Positions 8,849 through 17,084 of a stretch of DNA of 33,895 bases are shown in pieces. The notes under the pieces were generated by a model. That model had not been told where the DNA came from, did not search any database, and saw only the letters and a list, made by a program, of their open reading frames with translations. Each line of letters starts with the position of its first letter. The first letter of the stretch is position 1. Source of the DNA: Acidobacteriota bacterium (GTDB lineage Bacteria; Acidobacteriota; Terriglobia; Terriglobales; Acidobacteriaceae); assembly GCA_021799405.1 (NCBI GenBank), contig JAJZAL010000025.1, positions 1 to 33,895 on the forward strand, read 5' to 3'. The translations under genes were made by a program, and so were the position numbers.

Positions 8849-8969
8849 GGGTTATTTACCTCAATGGAATGTTCTGATCTGCAATGACCGCCTGGAAACT
8901 GCCTTTGGCCAGGAAGCCCGGGATCTCTTAGGCCGGGCGCCTCTGGCGTCCAGTACTGATAACCGGATA

Positions 8970-9000
8970 GACTCACCTCTGGAGAAAATGGAGGTGAGTC
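8970..9000. repeat. Perfect 10-bp inverted repeat over the RHH gene start
   Basis: GACTCACCTC (8970-8979) and GAGGTGAGTC (8991-9000) are perfect reverse complements around an 11-base spacer. The spacer carries the likely ribosome-binding sequence TGGAG and the ATG of the ribbon-helix-helix gene (8988). It could be an operator for the RHH protein, a translation-controlling hairpin, or a recombinase half-site. Confidence 0.7.
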
Positions 9001-9185
9001 CGATCATCACCGTCGCAGGAGAGCAGGTGAAGCGCATGAACTTGAATGTGCCTATCGAACTGCACAACGCCTTCAAGGCGGCGACCGCCGCCCGGGGCCA
9101 GAACATGACTGACGAGCTACTGAAGTTCATCCAGAACTACGTTGCCAAACACCCGCCAAAACAGCCGAAGGGGCGGCTCCAGTGA
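8988..9185 (+). CDS. Small ribbon-helix-helix (ParG-like) DNA-binding protein
   Basis: A 65-residue protein whose middle, KRMNLNVPIELHNAFKAA (residues 15-32) followed by helices TAARGQNMTDELLKFIQNYV, has the beta-helix-helix pattern of ribbon-helix-helix proteins such as ParG and Arc/MetJ-like repressors. RHH dimers insert the short strand (here RMNLNVP) into the DNA major groove. The start has TGGAG five bases upstream. Its TGA stop overlaps the GTG of the downstream recombinase (GTGA at 9182-9185), so the two were translationally coupled. It may be an accessory or regulatory protein of the recombinase element. It seems intact although its partner is broken. Confidence 0.75.
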   Translation: MEVSPIITVAGEQVKRMNLNVPIELHNAFKAATAARGQNMTDELLKFIQNYVAKHPPKQPKGRLQ

Positions 9186-9420
9186 AACGGGCGCCCCGCA
9201 TATGCGGGGCGTGAGCAACGAGCAGCGCCTGGAGACACAATTACCGGCTCTGCGCCAATTGGCGGCCCAGCGCGGCTTCGAAAGCGTCCAAGAATACACC
9301 GAAAAGATCTCCCGGGGCGAAAGCCAAGCACACCGGACTCGATCAACTGATGGCTGATGCCCGTCGCGGCTGCTTCGACGCTGTGCTGGTCTGGACCTTT
9401 GCCCGGATGGCTACAGAGCG
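9182..9420 (+). pseudogene. Serine recombinase (resolvase/invertase) fragment, frameshifted and truncated
   Basis: The pieces of a resolvase catalytic domain are in three frames. GTG at 9182 gives MKRA, then the frame is lost. Another frame carries RGVSNEQRLETQLPALRQLA and EYTEKIS, with the presumed catalytic Ser in VSNEQ. After 9312 a third frame gives GAKAKHTGLDQLMADARRG followed by FDAVLVWTFARMA. A single extra base near 9313-9318 (atctccCgggg) explains the second shift. After WTFARMA, about residue 75 of a usual 190-210, the similarity stops and no C-terminal helix-turn-helix domain follows. The product must be inactive. It overlaps the RHH gene by four bases and marks a lost mobile or resolution element. 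Confidence 0.85.
9192..9211. repeat. Perfect 20-bp palindrome inside the recombinase pseudogene
   Basis: CGCCCCGCATATGCGGGGCG is its own reverse complement with no spacer. It lies exactly where the recombinase reading frame is first lost, replacing the region that normally codes for the family's LYARVS start. It may have arisen by template switching at a quasi-palindrome, or it may be a binding or recombination site. Confidence 0.8.
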
Positions 9421-9504
9421 TCGTCGGACTCACGCCCGCTGCTTGGGCGGCAAAGACACACGCCTGAAGACTTCACGCGGTAATTCGGTACGTCGCTGTG
9501 CAAA

Positions 9505-10767
9505 TCACCAGAGATATGTTGTGACTACTTGCGGTGGTCCGTTTGTGCCGTTGATCATCTGAGTTTCCAAAATGATCTCTATATTTCTATGTTCCCAGCC
9601 TCGCGGAGCATGCAGGATGAATTCCTTGAAGTAGGCAGAGTTAGTCAAGAACTCAGCTGCAGCAATTTCTCCGTTCGCGCCAACGCCTGCGGCAATCACG
9701 GTCGGCTGGCCAGTTGCGGAGTTAAAAAACCGGGCAACAATTGCATATTCCTTTGGAATCGTGCTGTATGGAGCATTGAAGTCGACAGCCCAGCGGAGTC
9801 GGTGAGGATCATTTCGATCAAGGATGCCATTAACGCCGGGCGTGAAATTCGCGACGAGCTGATAGCGCAAGAGTTGCATATAGCGCATCGTCCATTGGTT
9901 CGGACTGCCGCCAATAAGAACTACGGGCTGCCGACATAGATCGGCAAAGGTTGTCGAGCGCGCGTTCGAGATCGAGGTTGCTTTGCCTCTGCGATCGAAG
10001 ATTGTTGAAATCCGGTGTAGAGCCTCAACGTCACCGAGCGCCAGATAGTCAAAGCTGTTAATTCCCGTTCGCAGCCCCGGCCCTTCACCACCTTCGTCTG
10101 GCTGGGAGTGTCCTTGGTCACCCAGGCACAGGAGCGGTGGGGCGGCAGACTCCATGAATGGCCGCCAAAACTCCTGGATAGGGGATGGCCTGCTAACCAC
10201 GTATAGACACAAAATCGTGGCCAGACTGAAACCTGCCACAATCATGGTGATGCCCACCTTGTTCCTGGAGGGCGAAAAATGACTTGTCGGGTTCTCCAGA
10301 GGAGGAAGGCCTGCGATCGGCGCCGGATTCAAAGTCGCTTCGGATGGAATTTCCTTAGGCGGCGAGTGGAATTCGGGCACATACGAGCCTGGCTGCAATT
10401 GGATGCGCAGTTCATTCGCATGGCTGTTCTCGACGTAGTACTGTGCCAGCCGCTTGCGCACTTCTCCGGCAGCGACGCGGACGATCGGATCAGTTGCCAG
10501 ATCATAATCGGGCGGACGATCGAAAACCTCGATGCCCAGAAGGCGTTCTTTGAGGCGGTCCGCATGTCCGAGCAACGCTTGTTCGACGATGAATCTTAGG
10601 AAGCGCGGATATCGCTTGCTGTTCCGAAATGCAGGACTTTCGACGATCCGCTCAAGCTGCGCCAGTACCGCCTCTACATCATTGCAGAGCGGAGGACCAG
10701 AGTCCATTGCCCCTAGCCCAGATGAGGGGATCATCGCCAAACCCTGAACGCCATTCGAGGAATTCAT
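9505..10767 (-). CDS. Membrane-anchored regulator-like protein with N-terminal winged-helix-like domain
   Basis: A 420-residue protein. Residues ~33-130 (LERIVESPAFRNSKRYPRFL, then ERLLGIEVFDRPPDYD, DPIVRVAAGEVRKRLAQYY and IQLQPGSYVPEF) match an N-terminal domain that I know from many acidobacterial proteins and that is read as an OmpR-like winged-helix or signalling domain. A proline-rich linker leads to one membrane segment (171-191). The remaining ~230 residues should be periplasmic and have no motif I recognise. A ToxR-like topology, with a cytosolic DNA-binding part and a periplasmic sensor, is the simplest reading. It diverges from the TonB-dependent receptor, which is its likely target. 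The start ATG at 10767 has only a weak ribosome-binding site; codons 12 and 21 are alternatives. Confidence 0.7.
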   Translation of the reverse strand: MNSSNGVQGLAMIPSSGLGAMDSGPPLCNDVEAVLAQLERIVESPAFRNSKRYPRFLRFIVEQALLGHADRLKERLLGIEVFDRPPDYDLATDPIVRVAAGEVRKRLAQYYVENSHANELRIQLQPGSYVPEFHSPPKEIPSEATLNPAPIAGLPPLENPTSHFSPSRNKVGITMIVAGFSLATILCLYVVSRPSPIQEFWRPFMESAAPPLLCLGDQGHSQPDEGGEGPGLRTGINSFDYLALGDVEALHRISTIFDRRGKATSISNARSTTFADLCRQPVVLIGGSPNQWTMRYMQLLRYQLVANFTPGVNGILDRNDPHRLRWAVDFNAPYSTIPKEYAIVARFFNSATGQPTVIAAGVGANGEIAAAEFLTNSAYFKEFILHAPRGWEHRNIEIILETQMINGTNGPPQVVTTYLW

Positions 10768-11282
10768 CTTAAATCACCCGGAACGGAGCCTCTCATATAG
10801 CCGGGCCAGCATATCACACCGCACTAGATCTGGAACAGAGTGAGTTTTCCAATCCATTGCAGACTCGCAAATCATTCATTTGCATCATGTTAGATGCAGT
10901 CGCGAAGCGCGCTTTAGTCGCACTAGCCAACATTGCAGCTACCCGATGAGCATGGGCCTCAAGGACTATCCAGAAACTCATTTGGAACGTTCGCGCAGGT
11001 ATTTTACCTGCCATCTCAAGGTTACTGAATGCACGTTATCTTATTGCAATCTTGATACTTGCCGTATGTAAGCAGGCATTAGACGCGCTCCTTACCGTTT
11101 CATACTTGCGATGCGCCTGATGCATGCTTAGTGTGCGTGGCAATCATAGATTTGGCCATCATGGAGACGTTTACGAACTCGTCCATGCGGCCCGCGTAGA
11201 AGTCGAAGGCATCCGTTGTAATCACGAACTCCGAGGAGCATTCCCCAATCGAGGCTTCGCACTCAATCTGACAGGAGGATAG
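10768..11282. promoter_or_regulatory. 515-bp divergent intergenic region with operator-like inverted repeats
   Basis: No convincing gene is visible between the regulator-like gene and the receptor; short ORFs here lack ribosome-binding sites and family motifs. It contains a perfect inverted repeat GCAGGTA-TTT-TACCTGC at 10995-11011, TGCATC-N6-GATGCA at 10881-10898, and the palindrome GAACGTTC at 10985-10992. AGGAGG just before 11283 is the receptor's ribosome-binding site. The repeats are candidate binding sites for the divergent regulator. Confidence 0.5.
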
Positions 11283-14200
11283 ATGATGAGAAAACATTTG
11301 GGAGGCTTTGCATCAGTAATTCCGTGGATGTGTTTTGGATTGTTTCTACTTTTCTTCACCGCTCGGCAGACAACTGCCCAAGTTGACCAAGGCACAATCA
11401 CAGGCGTCGTCCAGGACAGTTCCGGAGCAGTGATTCCCGGTGCTCAAGTCACACTCACCGAAATCAACACAGGCGTCGTGCTTCATACCACATCGAATGG
11501 CAGCGGAATCTACGTATTTTCACCTATTAAAATTGGTAACTATAGGGTAAACGCAACCGCTGCCGGATTTAAAGCGACGACACAAGAACACATACAATTG
11601 AACCTGCAGCAGCGCTTGAATGTCGATCTCACCTTAACACCCGGCGAAGTAACTCAGACCGTCACGGTAACGACAGCGCCCCCACTCTTACAGACCCAGC
11701 AGGGCTCCGTCGGCCAGGTAATGAGCACCGAAACCATTAACAATATACCGCTAAACGGAAGAAACTGGGTCTTCGTCGCGCAACTCGCCAACGGCGTTGC
11801 TCCGTCTTCAGGGAATTCGCGCGGCAGCGGTACAGGCGACTTCTTCGCCAACGGCCAAATTGCCACGCAAAACAACTTTATTCTGGATGGCGTGGACGAC
11901 AACACTGCTCTGCCCGATCTGCAGAGCGCCGCGAGTTTCGTTGTCCGCCCACCACCGGATGCGCTGGCTGAGTTCAAAGTCGACACATCCGACTATAGCG
12001 CCGAGTTCGGTCATTCTGCCGGCGCTGTCATTAATGCCAGCATCAAATCTGGTACAAATCAGGTCCACGGCGATCTGTGGGAATATTTCAGAAACGATGT
12101 TTTAGATGCGCGTGACTTTAATGCTCTGACTATTCCAGAATATCGGGAGAACCAGTTTGGCGCGACATTGGGACTTCCCATCGTCAAGAACAAGCTCTTC
12201 TATTTCGGGGATGCTGAGGCTAATCGCATAGTCATAGGTCAGCCCACCACCATTACGGTCCCAACACCTCTCATGCGCCAGGGGAATTTCTCTGAATTGT
12301 TGAACACTTCTTTGACCGGATCCAGCAAGCCAATTCAACTCTACCAGCCGAACTCCGGCGGTACCGCCCTGCTCTCATGCAGTGGACAAAACAATACCTT
12401 CTGCCCGCAGCAGATCAATAAGGTAGCGCAATCTCTTCTGAATTTATACCCTTTGCCTAACGCCAACGGAGGAAAAACTTACAATAACTATACTACGAAC
12501 CTGAAACAGCTCAGCGATACTTGGCAATGGGATAGCCGTATGGACTGGAATCTCAGCTCGAAAGATGAGTCCTACGCGCGCTTCAGCTACTTACACATCC
12601 CCGCTTATATAACGCCGCCGCTCGGACCTGTTCTTGACGGAGCAAATAATTATGCGACCGGTTATGATGACAGCCTAAGTGAAAGCTTCATGTTCAGCGA
12701 ATCTCATATTTTCACACCAACGCTTACCAATGAATTTCGAATCGGATACGACTGGGGCGCTTACTCATTCCTTCAAGTAAATTACGCCACTAATCTCGCC
12801 GGGACACTTGGTCTCGGCGGTATTCCTTTCGGGAATGGGTTCCCCTTCAATGGCGGTTTGCCACAGGCCCAGATCAGCGGAATTAATCAGCTTGGCTCAG
12901 ATTCCTATGATCCGTCAATTGAACACCAGAACATCTACCAGATTCTGGATAACATCACAAAGATTGTCGGGAATCACTCGTTAAAGTTTGGGCTCAACTT
13001 CCAAAGTATTCGCTTTGCCATCTTGCAGCCAGCCTTCTCGCGAGGTCAATACCAATTTAGCGGTCTGTACACGAGTAATCTAGGAAAGAGCTTTACAGGA
13101 TTTGGAGCGGCAGATTTCCTGGCAGATCAAGTCCACGCCGCATCAGTGTCAAACGAATCAGAGGTCAACGATGCCCGCTGGTATGACGCTGGATATTTCC
13201 AGGACGATTGGAGGGTGAGCAGGACGTTGACCTTGAACCTCGGCCTCCGTTATGACTTTACTCAGACATACAAAGAGAATGCTGGCCGGCAAGCCACGTA
13301 CCATGTTACTGGACCCTTGGGCGTTGCCACCGGATCTGCGGTATACCAGATACCGGCAGAAAGTAAGAACGTAGCCCTGTCTCCGAACTTTATCGCACTC
13401 TTGGCGAAAGATAACATCACTCTGCAGTATTCTGGCAACCCATATTTGATTGACGCCCAAAAGGCGAATTTCGCCCCCCGAATTGGCTTTGCCTATTCGG
13501 TAGATCCTAAGACCGTGATACACGGCGGCTTCGGCGTCTTTTACGGTGGCTTAGTGGACATAGGAGGCGCTGACAATTTGGGAAATAACTATCCCTTTAG
13601 TTTTACAGACAACTTCAGTGCTCCAAATTGTAGCGCAAATAACTGCCCATCCACTGGAATAACCCTGGAAAACGGCTTCTCTTCAGCATTAGCAGCAGGC
13701 CTGCAGAATTTCGTCCGCTTTCCAACCATGCAAGGCTCTGATGCCTTGGCAACGACTCCCTATGCAATGGACTACAACGTAACGGTAGAGCGCAGCTTAT
13801 CAAGTAACATGGTCGCGTCCTTAGGGTATGTCGGGAGCGGGGCGCGCCACTTGGAGACAAAGGTAGATTTCAACAACCCTGAAGCATTGCAAAATCCAGC
13901 CAACAACGAGCAGTTTGTTCGCCCGTTCCCGGATTTTGGAGCAACGCAATTTATGCATTATGCTGGTATGTCTGACTATAACTCCTTCCAGACGAGTCTG
14001 AAGAAGCGCTACGCGAATGGGCTGAATTTTCTTGCGACGTACACGTGGTCCCACTCTCTGGACGATGCGATTCAGCCCCTTGGCGGCTATGGCGGTCCCT
14101 ACCGCAACACGAATTTAATTCCGATCTCTGAGGACTATAGCAATTCTGAATTCGATGTTCGCCAGCGATTTACTTTTAACGGATTTTATGAGCTACCGTT

Positions 14201-14810
14201 CGGAGTAGGGCGCGTCTATATGAACCACAAAAATGTACTCAATGTCATAGCGGGAGATTGGGCGGCGAACCTTACTTTCTCCGCAGAGACTGGTCAGCCA
14301 TTCAATGTTACTCCGGATATCGCCACAGCATCCGGAGGCAGTGCGTTTGCAATTGTAAAAGGCACAGACTACTTTGCACCGGGTGGAACTCCTGATCCTA
14401 CAAACCCTGGTGTCACCTGTCCAACTCGCACCAAAAACACGAGGAACTGGTATAACCCCTGCGCCTTTGCAAACCCCTTGCCCGGATCGTCAATCCCCAA
14501 GTCGGGAGCGGGATCCTTAGTGTCAGACTATTCTCAGGTGGTTACATATCTGGGCGGAAAGCGAAATCAGATTTACGGCCCAGGCTATGAACGTATCGAC
14601 ATGTCATTGTTTAAAGACTTTGCGACTTATCATGAGCAGCATTTTGAGTTTCGCGCTGACGCATTCAATCTTCTTAATACGCCCGCCTACGGCAATCCCA
14701 GTGTGAAGAATGACAATACAAATGGCGGTCAGATTACTACCTCCAGGAGCTTTCAGACATTTATGCCCGATGCTCGCTTCTTCCAGTTGTCCGCGAAATA
14801 TATCTTCTGA
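11283..14810 (+). CDS. Oar-like TonB-dependent receptor with CNA-B/carboxypeptidase-regulatory domain
   Basis: A 1175-residue outer-membrane receptor. Residues 1-32 are a signal peptide. Residues ~36-115 (GTITGVVQDSSGAVIPGAQV and YRVNATAAGFK) form the carboxypeptidase-regulatory beta-sandwich seen in acidobacterial receptors. A plug domain follows (~125-260, NNIPLNGRNWVFVAQLANGV and FILDGVDDN), then a long beta-barrel ending in the C-terminal aromatic signature SAKYIF. No classical TonB box was recognised. These receptors import large ligands, often glycans, with energy from TonB; the substrate is not readable. AGGAGG lies five bases before the ATG. Sampled lines are near 50% GC, below the right-end receptor, which hints at a different history. 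It sits between the regulator-like gene and the sulfatase. Confidence 0.92.
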   Translation: MMRKHLGGFASVIPWMCFGLFLLFFTARQTTAQVDQGTITGVVQDSSGAVIPGAQVTLTEINTGVVLHTTSNGSGIYVFSPIKIGNYRVNATAAGFKATTQEHIQLNLQQRLNVDLTLTPGEVTQTVTVTTAPPLLQTQQGSVGQVMSTETINNIPLNGRNWVFVAQLANGVAPSSGNSRGSGTGDFFANGQIATQNNFILDGVDDNTALPDLQSAASFVVRPPPDALAEFKVDTSDYSAEFGHSAGAVINASIKSGTNQVHGDLWEYFRNDVLDARDFNALTIPEYRENQFGATLGLPIVKNKLFYFGDAEANRIVIGQPTTITVPTPLMRQGNFSELLNTSLTGSSKPIQLYQPNSGGTALLSCSGQNNTFCPQQINKVAQSLLNLYPLPNANGGKTYNNYTTNLKQLSDTWQWDSRMDWNLSSKDESYARFSYLHIPAYITPPLGPVLDGANNYATGYDDSLSESFMFSESHIFTPTLTNEFRIGYDWGAYSFLQVNYATNLAGTLGLGGIPFGNGFPFNGGLPQAQISGINQLGSDSYDPSIEHQNIYQILDNITKIVGNHSLKFGLNFQSIRFAILQPAFSRGQYQFSGLYTSNLGKSFTGFGAADFLADQVHAASVSNESEVNDARWYDAGYFQDDWRVSRTLTLNLGLRYDFTQTYKENAGRQATYHVTGPLGVATGSAVYQIPAESKNVALSPNFIALLAKDNITLQYSGNPYLIDAQKANFAPRIGFAYSVDPKTVIHGGFGVFYGGLVDIGGADNLGNNYPFSFTDNFSAPNCSANNCPSTGITLENGFSSALAAGLQNFVRFPTMQGSDALATTPYAMDYNVTVERSLSSNMVASLGYVGSGARHLETKVDFNNPEALQNPANNEQFVRPFPDFGATQFMHYAGMSDYNSFQTSLKKRYANGLNFLATYTWSHSLDDAIQPLGGYGGPYRNTNLIPISEDYSNSEFDVRQRFTFNGFYELPFGVGRVYMNHKNVLNVIAGDWAANLTFSAETGQPFNVTPDIATASGGSAFAIVKGTDYFAPGGTPDPTNPGVTCPTRTKNTRNWYNPCAFANPLPGSSIPKSGAGSLVSDYSQVVTYLGGKRNQIYGPGYERIDMSLFKDFATYHEQHFEFRADAFNLLNTPAYGNPSVKNDNTNGGQITTSRSFQTFMPDARFFQLSAKYIF

Positions 14811-15130
14811 TCCGACTTGCACACGCAGATTACTTTCTTATTCCATCGGACCGCGCATCTCGTGATTGGGTTGTGTTTGGCAGATCATGTGCGCGGCTCA
14901 GGGAACCTGAACAGGGGGCGATGCCACGCACGAAGAAATTCGCTCGGCCTTGACAACATGATGATTTTTCAGTCACAACGCAAGTCGCGAGCATTCGGCG
15001 GGTAGGTGTTCAGTCCTGACTTCGGAGTCGATTGAACAGGGTGTGCAATTTAGTACGGATCGAATTGTCTCGTAAGTGTGATATCCGGTACCTATAACCG
15101 TGGCTGTAGAGGACGTACAGGGGGATGATA
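14811..15130. other. 320-bp intergenic region before the sulfatase
   Basis: No gene is supported; a 62-codon ORF on the plus strand has no ribosome-binding site or motif. A TATAAC at about 15092-15097 could be part of a promoter for the sulfatase, but no -35 at a good distance was found. No strong terminator follows the receptor stop. Confidence 0.35.
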
Positions 15131-16762
15131 ATGAGCGATCTTTCACGAAGGCGCTTTCTCGGTTGGTCGAGCGCAACTTTGCTGACCGGCGCGACAGCTC
15201 CGTTAACGGGCGCCCAGACGGCGGCAAGTTCGACTGCAGGCAAAGCGGCCCAGATAGACTCCGCAATTCGCTCGCGGCAGAATATCGTGTGTTTCATGCC
15301 CGACGAATTGCGGGCAGATGTTCTGTCATGCTATGGCAACAAGATTGGGAAGATGCCCAATTTCGACCGGCTTGCACGTGAGGGCGTTCTCTTTGAAGAT
15401 TGCCACGTTGCTTATCCGATCTGCGGAGCGTCGCGCTGCTCGATGCTGACCGGCTGGCCAACGTCAGTGCGAGGGCATCGATCGCAGATGTATTTCTTGC
15501 GCCCAGATGAACCGAATCTCTTTCGCGATCTCCGTAAAGCGGACTACGACGTCTTTTGGGCCGGGAAGAACGACGCGCTGGCTGCACGCACGTTTGACGA
15601 CTCGGTGACAGCGTGGGGCCTGGATAAGGAGTTTCAAGTTGACAGTATGCCGCATGCCAGATCGGCCGCCAGCCGCCAGGCGATCAAACCTCCCGGTCCG
15701 CTCACCTTCATCAGCGACATTCCTCCAGGTGATCGCCGCGAAAGCGGAGATTATCACATTATTGAAGCGGCAAAGCGCGTTCTCAGTCGGCGCGAAGCCG
15801 ATAGGCCGTTTTTTCTCTTTCTTGCGCTTGGTTCGCCTCATCCGCCCTATAACGCCCCTGAAGGCTTCGCTGGGTTACATGACCCGGCGGATGTGAAAAA
15901 TCTGCTGCCGACGAATTTGCCCAACCGACCAAAGCATATCGAGCGCATGCTGCAGGCCTACGGCCTTGACACGGTTTCGCCCGATGTCTACCGCAGAATT
16001 CGAGCAACCTATCTCGACAAAACCGCCTATGTAGACTGGCTGCTTGGCGAGCTATTGGACGCGATGGAGCGTACAAACCATGCGGCTGACACCTCACTGT
16101 TTGTCGTATCGGACCACGGCGATTACGCGGGCGATTTTGGCCTGGTGGAAAAGTGGCCTTCCGGTATGGAACGCTGTCTGACGCATGTGCCATTGATCGC
16201 GCGCGTGCCGGGCGGCAAGGCTGGTCATCGCGTTGCAGAACCGGTTGAACTCTTTGACTTCATGGCGACAACACTAGAGCTTGCAGGCACACAGGCCAGC
16301 CATACGCACTTTGCGCGATCTTTAATGCCGCAGATCCTCGGCGGGCCGGGGGATCACGAGCGCGGGGCCTTTACGGAAGGTGGTTTCAACACGTATGAGG
16401 CGCAGTGCTTCGAGCCGGTTCCGGCCAAGAACACCTGGTACTACGACCGCCTTCATTTACAGATCGCTGAACCTGAAACCGTCTCGCGAGTGGCTGCGGT
16501 TCGCACCGCCGATTACACCTTTGTCTCACGTCCGCAGGGAATCTCGGAGCTCTACCTGCGTAAGGATGATCCGCAAGAACGCAACAACCGCTTCGGGGAA
16601 GCAGCGTATGCCGCGGTACAGCACAACGCTGAACAGCGGCTCATGCATTGGTATGTGAACACCACCGGCATCGCGCCCATGAATCGCGATCCGCGCGGTC
16701 TAGCGGAGATTGTCCCCATGCCGGATTTTGCAGAGCACACCGCGAGTCGAATTCTGGATTAG
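15131..16762 (+). CDS. Tat-exported type I sulfatase
   Basis: A 543-residue sulfatase that should hydrolyse sulfate esters outside the inner membrane. The N-terminus SDLSRRRFLGWSSATLLTG is a Tat signal. The formylglycine motif is C98-G-A-S-R-C-S-M-L-T-G: the catalytic Cys and Arg are kept, but the usual Pro of CxPSR is Ala. The first metal pair is D58-E59 (FMPDELRAD) where most family members have Asp-Asp. The second metal site is SDHGDYAGDFGLVEKW, with the activating Lys. The ATG at 15131 has GGGGG six bases upstream; an ATG two codons earlier is too close to it. It follows the first receptor and is convergent with the MFS operon. A sulfated glycan or sugar is the plausible substrate. It needs a formylglycine-generating or anSME maturase encoded elsewhere. 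Confidence 0.93.
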   Translation: MSDLSRRRFLGWSSATLLTGATAPLTGAQTAASSTAGKAAQIDSAIRSRQNIVCFMPDELRADVLSCYGNKIGKMPNFDRLAREGVLFEDCHVAYPICGASRCSMLTGWPTSVRGHRSQMYFLRPDEPNLFRDLRKADYDVFWAGKNDALAARTFDDSVTAWGLDKEFQVDSMPHARSAASRQAIKPPGPLTFISDIPPGDRRESGDYHIIEAAKRVLSRREADRPFFLFLALGSPHPPYNAPEGFAGLHDPADVKNLLPTNLPNRPKHIERMLQAYGLDTVSPDVYRRIRATYLDKTAYVDWLLGELLDAMERTNHAADTSLFVVSDHGDYAGDFGLVEKWPSGMERCLTHVPLIARVPGGKAGHRVAEPVELFDFMATTLELAGTQASHTHFARSLMPQILGGPGDHERGAFTEGGFNTYEAQCFEPVPAKNTWYYDRLHLQIAEPETVSRVAAVRTADYTFVSRPQGISELYLRKDDPQERNNRFGEAAYAAVQHNAEQRLMHWYVNTTGIAPMNRDPRGLAEIVPMPDFAEHTASRILD

Positions 16763-17084
16763 TCGTCCAGGCTCTACAAGCGTGGGATTCGTAACTCCGC
16801 TCACCCGTACTCGTCACCGTTTCTGAAGGCTCACAGTAATTGCGGCGCTACCGAATGCATACTGCACTCGGTCTTCTTCGGAGCTTCATCGCCAACTTCT
16901 GATAAGCCCGTGTAGTTAAGGAGTCGGGCTTATTGGTCGTCCAGCCACCGGAAACAGGCCCGCTATGATGACGGATAACGCGCTCGCGACCCTCTCGATA
17001 CTGGCCGCAGTTCAGTGGTATGAGCGAGATCACGTAGGCGGCGCAACTGGATGATAAGATTCTGAATTCCGCGGTCGCTGCTCA
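16763..17084. other. 322-bp convergent intergenic region
   Basis: The stretch between the sulfatase and the transporter stop codons holds no gene I can support. A 61-codon minus-strand ORF (16848-17033) has no recognisable family or ribosome-binding site. The only structured feature is the inverted repeat at 16902-16933. Confidence 0.4.
16902..16933. terminator. Candidate bidirectional terminator hairpin
   Basis: ATAAGCCCG (16902-16910) and CGGGCTTAT (16925-16933) are perfect 9-bp arms with a 14-base loop. It lies between two convergent genes, where a shared terminator is expected. There is no strong T-tract on either side, so termination efficiency is uncertain. Confidence 0.45.

Noticed and set aside
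8851..8870. Small TGAGG...CCTCA hairpin after the phosphoesterase
   Set aside because: Only five base pairs with no T-tract; too weak to call a terminator.
16848..17033. 61-codon minus-strand ORF between convergent genes
   Set aside because: No ribosome-binding site or family match; it spans the hairpin expected to be a terminator.
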